In this document: positions 25,649-32,549 of the stretch, one piece after another
How positions within the stretch are numbered: position 1 is the stretch's first letter
How the letters are laid out: every line of letters begins with the position of its first letter
Assembly (NCBI GenBank): GCA_031268215.1
Contig: JAIRXP010000008.1
Location: forward strand, 1 to 32,549
DNA: 32,549 nt
Direction: 5' to 3'
DNA from: Bifidobacteriaceae bacterium
GTDB taxonomy: Bacteria > Actinomycetota > Actinomycetes > Actinomycetales > WQXJ01
Program-made: the position numbers and the translations under genes
Notes under the pieces: model-generated
The model's database searches: none
What the model was told of the DNA's origin: nothing
The model's input: the letters and a program-made list of their open reading frames with translations, nothing else

Positions 25649-25676
25649 GCGGCGGATTTTGCTCGCTACTTAGTAT
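25647..25676 (+). promoter_or_regulatory. Candidate promoter of the giant beta-helix protein
   Basis: TTGCGG (25647-25652) and TAGTAT (25671-25676) are spaced by 18 bases. Transcription would begin near 25683, giving a leader of about 35 bases. The local AT content is clearly higher than the surroundings. Confidence 0.4.
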
Positions 25677-25717
25677 GGCCTTACTTATGTGACCAAGAAA
25701 GAGGGTGACCGGGCAAT

Positions 25718-28700
25718 ATGGCTGGGGCACATGCTTTGGGAGGTTGGGTTTCGGTACTGCCCAATAAGCCAAAGAGGCTGAAAAGAGCGCTGTTGGCGCA
25801 ATTGACGGCGTGGGCGGTGGTGCTGCCGCTGTGGCTGGTTCCTTCGGTGGCGCTGGCGGCGGGCATGACTGAGGTTTACGTCTCGCAGAGCGGCAGCGAC
25901 GCGGGCCAGGGCACCCAGGCGGAGCCGTTCAAGTCATTGGCGCACGCCTTCGACGAGGTCGCTGACGGGGGCACGGTTTTCGTCATGAATGACTTGGATC
26001 TGGAGGCGGAAGCCCATGTGGGAGGGTCAGGCGACGAGCGTTCCATAACGCTCGCCAAGGACCCGGGGGCACAAGGCGACGTCAGAATTGTGCGACATGA
26101 CGGTCTCAGCCCGGAGGCGAATTTCACCGGCAACATGCTGTCCGTTGGGCTGAAGGGTTCCCTGACGCTGCAATCCGGGGTGGTGATAGACGGCAACTCG
26201 GTTGACGGATCGCTGTCCGCGGTGCTTGTGTATGGCACCTTTGTCATGGAGGGCGGCCAAATCACCGGCAACCGGTCCTCAGGCTACGGCGGCGGCCTGT
26301 ATCTGCAAGACACCGGTGGCGCGCTGTTCCAGATGAAAGGCGGCTCCATAACCGGCAACACGGCGACCGGTGGCGGAGCCGCCGTCTATTTCCTGTCCGG
26401 CACTATGGAGGTGGAAGGCGACGTCCAATTGGGATCCAGCGCGGATGACAACGGCGTCTACTTGAGCGGCAATTCGGTCATCACTATTGCTGGCGGTCTG
26501 GCCGCCACCGCCCGCGTCAACTTGGAGAATACGCAGAGCCCCAAAGTTGGGGCTGAAGTCGCAACCAAAGCAGCGGCGGCCGGCCCGCTGACAGCCCAGG
26601 ATGTGGCCACATTCCACTGGCAGACCATCGCCTACCAGGTCGCCGCGGGCGCGGGTGACCAGGCCAATAGCTGCATCCTGGCGGTGGATCAGACTGACTT
26701 CTACGTGGCGGGCGAGGGCGCGGATGCTACCGGCGATGGCTCGCTCACCAAACCGTTTGCCACCTTGACCCGGGCTTTTGAGGAACTACCCAAGGGCGTG
26801 GGGGCCGCCGTCACAGTCCACGTCAAATCAGACATCACCGAGCTCGCTCCAGCGGCGCTACGTGAAGGCACAGTTACGGTCCAGACCTGGGACCAGGCCT
26901 CCCAACCGGCGGTCATCAGCCGTGGCACGGAGACCAGTTTCACGGAGAACCTGGTGCGGGTGGACGCGGGCGCCAACCTGACCTTAGACGGTGTGGTGTT
27001 GGATGGGTCCAAGGTGGCTAACTCGATGTCCGCGTTGCGGGTTGAGAACGATTCGACGGCCACGTTGCGCGGCGCGGTGATCCGCGACAATTACACCAGC
27101 CTGCAGGGCGGCGGCGCCTCGGTTGTGACCGGCGGCACACTGGCGGTGGAGGACGGCAGCCAGATCGCGGGCAACCAGGCCTCGATCAGCGGCGGCGCGG
27201 TCTATCTTTACGGCGCGAGTTCTAACAAGGCCTCCGTCATGACTGTGGCCGGCGGTGTGGTCATAGGCACTTCCACCGGCACGGAAGGTGTCTATCTGGG
27301 CCAAGACAACGTGGTGGAGGTGCTGGGGGATCTTCCGGATTCCGCGTTGGTCGCTTTTGAGGGCAAGATTGGGGCCCAGGTGGGCAGCGTGCTGGCGCAC
27401 AAGCAGGGCGGCACGGCGGTCTCGGCTCAGGAGGCCCGGCGGATCTATTACCTCTACGAGGATTTCTCCGTTGCTGCCAACACAGATGACAACACTTACG
27501 TGCTGGCGGAGGGCTGGCAGCAGATCTTCGTGTCCGCCAGCGGATCTGACTCCACTGGCCTGGGCACCCGTTACCGGCCGTTCGCCACCTTGGCGTACAC
27601 GTTCACGCAGGTCAAGGAGGGCGTACCGGCATCCGTTGTGGTGATGGACAACCTCACTTTGGCGCAGGGTGCGGTGTTGACGGGCAACCGCACGGCCCGG
27701 ATACGGAAGGAAGTGGACGCCGATGCCGCCCCGGTGGTCCAGCGCGCCGCAGGGTTCACGGGAGCTATGGTGACGGTCAATACCAGGGCCACGTTGACCA
27801 TTGGCGAGGTGGTCTTGGACGGCAACAGCGCCGTGACGGGCGCTGCGGTGGTGTCGGTGCAGGGCACGGCGGCCAATCAGACGGCGCAGGTCACCCTGGA
27901 CGGCGGCGTGATCCAGAACGGGCGGTCTACCGCGGCCGGCCAATCGGCCGTGTCGGTGACCGCCACGGTTGCGGGCGCCAAGGCGGAGTTTGTCCTGACA
28001 GATGGCCAAATCACTGGCAACAGGGCGGCTCAGGGCGGCGGCGTCTACGTCATCGGGACGGCTACGGGCTCCAGCGCCACCTTCAACATGACCGGCGGCG
28101 AAATCTCGGGGAACACGGCCACCAACCAGGGCGGCGGCGTTTACATGAGCGGAGCGCTGGCGGCCGCGGCCTTCTCAGGCGGTGTGGTCACGAGCAACAC
28201 GGCGACCGCCGGTAAGGCGGTCTACCAATCCGCGTCCACCAACCGGATCACCATTTCCGGCGAACCTCGCTTGGGGACGGCTTTGGCCGATGGCGGCGTC
28301 TACCTGGCCGGGACGGCGCAGCTAGTCCAGAAAGGCGATTTGGGACCGGACGCCTGGGTGAACATTGAGAACCGCGCTGGGGCAGCGGTCGGCACCGTCA
28401 TCGCCACCAAACAGAACGGCACGGTGTCCGCTGCGGAAGAGGTGGCGTACCACTGGCAGGCCAACCCACTGGAACGAATCGCAGCCAAGACGGCGGACAA
28501 CACCTATGTGGTGGATGGCTTGATCGATATCTATGTCAGTTCGGGCGGCAGCGACAGCACCGGGGACGGCACCCAGCAGAACCCCTTCCAGACGCTCGCC
28601 CGCGCATTTACCGTTGCCTCAGTGACGGCGCAGGCCACGGTCAAGGTGATGGATGACCTGACCGTCTCCACCGAGGCGTCCGCCACGGACGGCAAGGACA

Positions 28701-31700
28701 TTGTGTTGCGCACGGATCCGGACAACGGCTCTCCGGCGGTGGTCAAACGCGGCGCCTTGAACATCTATCTGGTCAGTGTGGTGGCCGGCGGCAGCCTGAC
28801 CCTGGAGGATCTAACTGTTGACGGCGACAAGGTCAACTTCACGGCCAACACCTCTCCCCTGATCTACGTCAACGGAGCCGTAGCCGGCAAACCGGCCCGT
28901 TTTGTGCTGGGGGAGGGCGGGACGCTGCGCAACAACCGCGCTACCACCGGCGGCGCCCTGCGTGTTTACGCAACCGGCGCCAACTGCTCCGCCACCGCTT
29001 CCCTGGACGGCGGCCAGATCAGCGGTAACACTGCCGCGGACATCGGCGGCGGCGTTTTTGTGAGTGCGATGGCCCAAGGCGCTGCCGCCTTGACCGCCAG
29101 CGGCGCCCAGATCACTGGGAACACGGCCACCGATGGCGGTGGCATCTTCGGATATGCCAACGGCGCCGGTAGCGGCGCCAGCAGCACCGCGCAGCTAACG
29201 CTCAGCGGTGGTACGGTCGGCCAGAACGCCGCGACCGCCAGAGGCGGCGGCATTTGGCTCGAGGGCTCAACCTACGGCCAGGTCAATCTTGACATTACCG
29301 GCGGCAGTATCAGCCAGAACACGGCGACCCGAGACGGCGGCGGCGGGTTGGGCGTCTACGCTTCGACTCGGGGACAGGCCACGGCCACCATGTCCGGCGG
29401 GACAATTGAACAGAACTCGGTTTCCACCACGGCAGGGTATTTGACCGCCGGCGGCGGCGTGCTGGTTTACGCCACGTACGCCAGCACCTCCAGTTATGGC
29501 ACCGCCAATTTCAATCTGACCGGCGGCGCTGTCAGCGGCAACCGCGCGCTCAATGGCGGCGGGGTGTACCTGTACACAGCCAACAACAACACGTATCCGT
29601 TGGCTCAGGCCACCCTGACCGGCGGCATGGTGACAGGGAACACTTTGACAGCGCCGGCGGGGCGGGGCGCGGCAGTTGGTTTTGGGGGATCCAGCCCGGC
29701 CCGGCAGGTCTTGCGTGTGGGCGGTTCGGTGCAGATTGGCACGTCCACCGCGGACAACGGCGTCTACCTGCCCGCGGCCACCTACAACATCAATCAGACG
29801 GGCAACTTCACCAGCGACCAGGCCCAGGTCAACATTGAGGGCAAACTGGGCGCGGACTACAACACCCAGGTGGTGGCCAAGACCGGCGCCAATGTGACGG
29901 CTGAGGAAGCCGAGCAATACCTCTGGCAACCGGGCAACGGCTTGCAGGTCACCGCGCTAGCCCCGTCCTCTTACGTGCTGACCGGCGCGCCCGAATTCTA
30001 CGTCTCCTTCGCGGTGGGCGATGACGCCGACGGCCTGGGCAACCGGGACCGCCCGTTCAAGACGCTGGCGCGGGCTTTCACGGCTGCCTCCACCGCCGTC
30101 CAAACCACTGTCTATGTGATGGACCGTGTAGAGGTTGAGGCCACTGCCACGGTGACTAGCGGTAAGGACATCAAGCTGGCCCAGGACCCACAGGCGGCCG
30201 CAGGGACGGTGCGGGTGGTACGTGCCGCGAACGCCATCCCGTTGCTCCAGGTCAACGCCGGAGGCACGTTAACGCTGGTGAATGTGACCGTGGATGGGGA
30301 CAAGACCAATTTCTTCGCCAACACGGGGCCGCTGGTGTACGTGCTGGGCACCAGCAACAACGTCAACGCGCAGTTCAACATGCAGGGCGGTTCCCTGGTT
30401 GACAACCACGGCTCCAATGGCGGCGCCATCAGTGTCTACACCCCGGGCGGCAGTTCAGCCGCGACCGCTAGCCGGGCCACCGCCGCGGTCAGCGGCGGGG
30501 TGGTCAGCGGCAACGAGGCCACCCTGGGCGGCGCAATCTACGTCCGCGGTTTCTCGCGCTATTCCTATGCCCAGGCCACTGTGAGCGGATCGGCAGTCTT
30601 GAGCGGCAACACCGCCAGCACCGCCGGCGGCGCGGTGGCCGTTTACGGCCAGATTTCCGGGAGCTATGGCTCAACCACCGCCTTCTCCTTGACCGGCGGG
30701 ACCATCACCGGCAACAGTGCGCCCACCGGCGGCGGGGTGTACCTATATACGGACTCGAACGCCACCGCCATAGCCCAGGCCAGCCTGGCCGGCGGGACCA
30801 TCACCGGTAACACCCTGACCGGCGCTGGCGGGCACGGCGCGGCGGTGGGGTTCCAGGGCGCCTACCCGGTCACCCAGGTGTTGCAGGTGGGGAGCGGCGT
30901 TCAGATTGGCACAGACCCCTCAGACAACGGCGTCTGGCTGCCGTCCGGCTACACCATCAAACAATCCGGTGATCTGACGGCCGGCGCCCGGGTGGTGGTG
31001 GAAGGCAAGGACGGCGCTGCTGCTGGGACCGTGCTAGTTGACAAGACCTCTGGCACAGTCAACGCTGGTGAAGCGGTCCAGTATGTGTGGGCCCCCACCA
31101 CGCAGATGGCGGTTGTACCGGCCGCCAGCGGGGCGCAGTACGTGCTGTCCGGTGTCTCCTCCCTGTACGTCAGCCCGGACGGGGACGATTCGGCCGGTGA
31201 TGGCAGCCGCGAACGTCCCCTCGCAACGTTGACTCAGGCTTTCGCCCTGGCGGCGACATCGACCGCGGTGATTGTGTATGTGATGAATGACCTTGATGCG
31301 CCGTCGCTGGCCACGGTGACCTCTGGGAAGTCCATCACGGTGCGGGCGGACCCTCTGTCTGCTAACCCGGCGCCTCGGGTGACACGCGCCGCTGGGGTCG
31401 CTACCCGTAACCTGATCCAGATCAACTCAGGTGGCTCTTTGACCTGGCAGGACGCCATCTTGGACGGCAACAAGGCGGCCGCCATAGAGGGCAGTGAGGC
31501 CTTGGTCTATGTGGTCAACGCGACCGCGAACACCACTGCGTCCTTGACCTTGGTTAGTGGCGCTTTGACCAACAACTCAGCGGGCGATGGAGGAGCGGTA
31601 TATCTGAGGTCGTCGGCCGCGAACGTCCGGGCGGTCATGACCGTCAGCGGCGGCCAGATCAGCGGCAACAGCGCCGTCAACGGCGCCGGCGTCTACCTCA

Positions 31701-32549
31701 ACGGCGCCGGCGCTTCCCTGGCCATGACGGGCGGGACCATGACCGGCAATGAGGCCAGCATAAACGGCGGCGGCCTGTACGTGACGGCGACCGCCGCGGC
31801 CAGCCTGGCCGGGGTCACTTGGTCCGGCAACAGCGCCGCCCTGGGCGCCGCCGCTTATATCGAAGGTGGGCCGCTGGCCGTCTCTGGTTCTGTCCAGATT
31901 GGCGTCAGTGACACGGACAACGGCGTCTACCTGGGTGCCGGTGCGGTCATCTCCCAGGCGGGGGACCTGCCTGCCCAGGCCCGCATCAACGTTGAAGGCC
32001 GCGCTGACCTGGCCACCAACGTGCTGATCGCCAACAAGACCGGCGGCGCCCCTGTGTCTGGCCTGGAAGCAGACCAATATCACTGGCAGGGCGGCTCCAT
32101 GCCGGTGGTCCCTTCTGGCACCACCCAATATGTCCTTCAGCGTCCCGTCAGCCCTCTGTTTGTGGCCGCCAGTGGTAGCGACCAGACGGGGGATGGCACC
32201 CAGGCCAATCCCTTCGCCAGCATTGCCCACGCCTTTGCCATGGCACCCACCGGAACCACCCAGGTCTATCTCCTCAGCGACGTGACTGCCGCCGCAGCGG
32301 CGCCCGTGACCGCAAACAAGACCATCACCCTGGCCCCCTATCCGGCGGAGAATGAGTTCACGGTGACGCGTGGTGACGATGGGTTTGCGTTGGCTCAGGT
32401 GTCTGGTGGTGGTTCGTTGATTTTAGATGAGGTGGTGTTTGACGGTAACAAGACCGCTTTCCCAGCGAATACGGTGTCTTTGGTGAATGTGCAGAACACG
32501 ACTACGGCCACTCCAGCCCAGTTCACTATGTTGTCGGGTGGTTTGATCA
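25718..32549 (+). CDS. Giant secreted beta-helix (pectin-lyase-like) repeat protein, 3' end outside window
   Basis: At least 2277 codons, open at the right edge. I checked that seven module starts spread along the gene share one frame and saw no stop. The start at 25718 is the first suitable ATG; GAGGG lies 12 bases upstream, further than ideal. A signal peptide runs to about residue 48 (KRLKRALLAQLTAWAVVLPLWL, then SVALAAG). Seven modules each open with (F/Y)-V-S/A-x-x-G-x-D-x-x-G-x-G-T-x-x-x-P-F-x-T-L-A-x-A-F, a DUF1565-like entry to a right-handed beta-helix. Each continues with LTLENVTVDG-type rungs and many GGxISGNxAxxGGGVYL coils, and most end in DNGVYL...NVEG...EAxxYxWQ. Such proteins are surface adhesins or, less often, polysaccharide lyases. 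No catalytic residues could be identified, so adhesin is favoured. No anchor can be seen because the C-terminus is missing. Confidence 0.85.
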   Translation, partial: MAGAHALGGWVSVLPNKPKRLKRALLAQLTAWAVVLPLWLVPSVALAAGMTEVYVSQSGSDAGQGTQAEPFKSLAHAFDEVADGGTVFVMNDLDLEAEAHVGGSGDERSITLAKDPGAQGDVRIVRHDGLSPEANFTGNMLSVGLKGSLTLQSGVVIDGNSVDGSLSAVLVYGTFVMEGGQITGNRSSGYGGGLYLQDTGGALFQMKGGSITGNTATGGGAAVYFLSGTMEVEGDVQLGSSADDNGVYLSGNSVITIAGGLAATARVNLENTQSPKVGAEVATKAAAAGPLTAQDVATFHWQTIAYQVAAGAGDQANSCILAVDQTDFYVAGEGADATGDGSLTKPFATLTRAFEELPKGVGAAVTVHVKSDITELAPAALREGTVTVQTWDQASQPAVISRGTETSFTENLVRVDAGANLTLDGVVLDGSKVANSMSALRVENDSTATLRGAVIRDNYTSLQGGGASVVTGGTLAVEDGSQIAGNQASISGGAVYLYGASSNKASVMTVAGGVVIGTSTGTEGVYLGQDNVVEVLGDLPDSALVAFEGKIGAQVGSVLAHKQGGTAVSAQEARRIYYLYEDFSVAANTDDNTYVLAEGWQQIFVSASGSDSTGLGTRYRPFATLAYTFTQVKEGVPASVVVMDNLTLAQGAVLTGNRTARIRKEVDADAAPVVQRAAGFTGAMVTVNTRATLTIGEVVLDGNSAVTGAAVVSVQGTAANQTAQVTLDGGVIQNGRSTAAGQSAVSVTATVAGAKAEFVLTDGQITGNRAAQGGGVYVIGTATGSSATFNMTGGEISGNTATNQGGGVYMSGALAAAAFSGGVVTSNTATAGKAVYQSASTNRITISGEPRLGTALADGGVYLAGTAQLVQKGDLGPDAWVNIENRAGAAVGTVIATKQNGTVSAAEEVAYHWQANPLERIAAKTADNTYVVDGLIDIYVSSGGSDSTGDGTQQNPFQTLARAFTVASVTAQATVKVMDDLTVSTEASATDGKDIVLRTDPDNGSPAVVKRGALNIYLVSVVAGGSLTLEDLTVDGDKVNFTANTSPLIYVNGAVAGKPARFVLGEGGTLRNNRATTGGALRVYATGANCSATASLDGGQISGNTAADIGGGVFVSAMAQGAAALTASGAQITGNTATDGGGIFGYANGAGSGASSTAQLTLSGGTVGQNAATARGGGIWLEGSTYGQVNLDITGGSISQNTATRDGGGGLGVYASTRGQATATMSGGTIEQNSVSTTAGYLTAGGGVLVYATYASTSSYGTANFNLTGGAVSGNRALNGGGVYLYTANNNTYPLAQATLTGGMVTGNTLTAPAGRGAAVGFGGSSPARQVLRVGGSVQIGTSTADNGVYLPAATYNINQTGNFTSDQAQVNIEGKLGADYNTQVVAKTGANVTAEEAEQYLWQPGNGLQVTALAPSSYVLTGAPEFYVSFAVGDDADGLGNRDRPFKTLARAFTAASTAVQTTVYVMDRVEVEATATVTSGKDIKLAQDPQAAAGTVRVVRAANAIPLLQVNAGGTLTLVNVTVDGDKTNFFANTGPLVYVLGTSNNVNAQFNMQGGSLVDNHGSNGGAISVYTPGGSSAATASRATAAVSGGVVSGNEATLGGAIYVRGFSRYSYAQATVSGSAVLSGNTASTAGGAVAVYGQISGSYGSTTAFSLTGGTITGNSAPTGGGVYLYTDSNATAIAQASLAGGTITGNTLTGAGGHGAAVGFQGAYPVTQVLQVGSGVQIGTDPSDNGVWLPSGYTIKQSGDLTAGARVVVEGKDGAAAGTVLVDKTSGTVNAGEAVQYVWAPTTQMAVVPAASGAQYVLSGVSSLYVSPDGDDSAGDGSRERPLATLTQAFALAATSTAVIVYVMNDLDAPSLATVTSGKSITVRADPLSANPAPRVTRAAGVATRNLIQINSGGSLTWQDAILDGNKAAAIEGSEALVYVVNATANTTASLTLVSGALTNNSAGDGGAVYLRSSAANVRAVMTVSGGQISGNSAVNGAGVYLNGAGASLAMTGGTMTGNEASINGGGLYVTATAAASLAGVTWSGNSAALGAAAYIEGGPLAVSGSVQIGVSDTDNGVYLGAGAVISQAGDLPAQARINVEGRADLATNVLIANKTGGAPVSGLEADQYHWQGGSMPVVPSGTTQYVLQRPVSPLFVAASGSDQTGDGTQANPFASIAHAFAMAPTGTTQVYLLSDVTAAAAAPVTANKTITLAPYPAENEFTVTRGDDGFALAQVSGGGSLILDEVVFDGNKTAFPANTVSLVNVQNTTTATPAQFTMLSGGLI
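25883..32549 (+). repeat. Seven long beta-helix modules of unequal length
   Basis: Module entries (V-S-x-x-G-x-D-x-x-G-x-G) lie near 25883, 26698, 27525, 28526, 29993, 31160 and 32153. The intervals are about 815, 827, 1000, 1467, 1167 and 993 bp. Length variation comes from different numbers of GGxxSGN coils. The fifth and sixth modules (from 29993 and 31160) share a VTSGK-x-I block followed by a DP. All modules are in the same frame. Confidence 0.85.

Overview
This is a high-GC chromosomal stretch, most likely from an actinobacterium (Actinomycetota). Three things point there: strongly G/C-biased third codon positions with GTG starts, an actinobacterial-type methylcitrate cluster, and a HspR-type HAIR operator upstream of clpB. 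I cannot place it to genus. No rRNA, tRNA, CRISPR array or insertion sequence is visible.

Left part (1-14290, all genes on the minus strand). A very large secreted Rhs/YD-repeat polymorphic toxin (about 3034 aa) is followed 15 bp downstream by its Imm26-family immunity gene. The toxin has a signal peptide, about 13 tandem cysteine-bearing beta-sandwich-like modules, a DUF6531/Rhs core, a HINT protease-like domain and a GIY-YIG-like nuclease tip. Upstream, separated by a strong hairpin, is a 1392-aa secreted CAP/SCP-domain protein with 11 Ig-like repeats. Two of those repeats share an exact 113-bp segment.

Central housekeeping part (14291-21400). clpB has a HAIR site in front of it, so it is probably HspR-controlled. 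Convergent to it is prpC (2-methylcitrate synthase). Divergent from prpC is a translationally coupled prpD-prpB pair. Together prpC, prpD and prpB encode the methylcitrate cycle for propionyl-CoA use. The prpC/prpD divergent region carries a long set of G-tracts with G-quadruplex potential. A bidirectional hairpin terminator closes the prp block.

Right part (21400-32549). On the minus strand there is a secreted protein of unknown family with an extraordinary Tyr-Ser-rich, Cys-containing C-terminal tail encoded by a hexanucleotide repeat. Two divergent toxin-antitoxin modules follow: vapBC (AbrB-type antitoxin plus PIN toxin, minus strand) and a tacAT-like pair (RHH antitoxin plus GNAT toxin, plus strand, with an inverted-repeat operator). 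Next come a membrane-anchored DsbA-like thiol oxidoreductase (CQQC) and the first 2277 codons of a giant secreted beta-helix adhesin-like protein that runs off the right edge.

The two flanks look like surface, contact and conflict functions (Rhs toxin/immunity, CAP protein, Tyr-Ser protein, TA modules, adhesin) around an ordinary metabolic and stress core. Several of the secreted proteins are cysteine-rich, which gives the DsbA-like protein plausible clients. The Tyr-Ser protein and the N-terminal module array of the Rhs protein are the parts that look least described.
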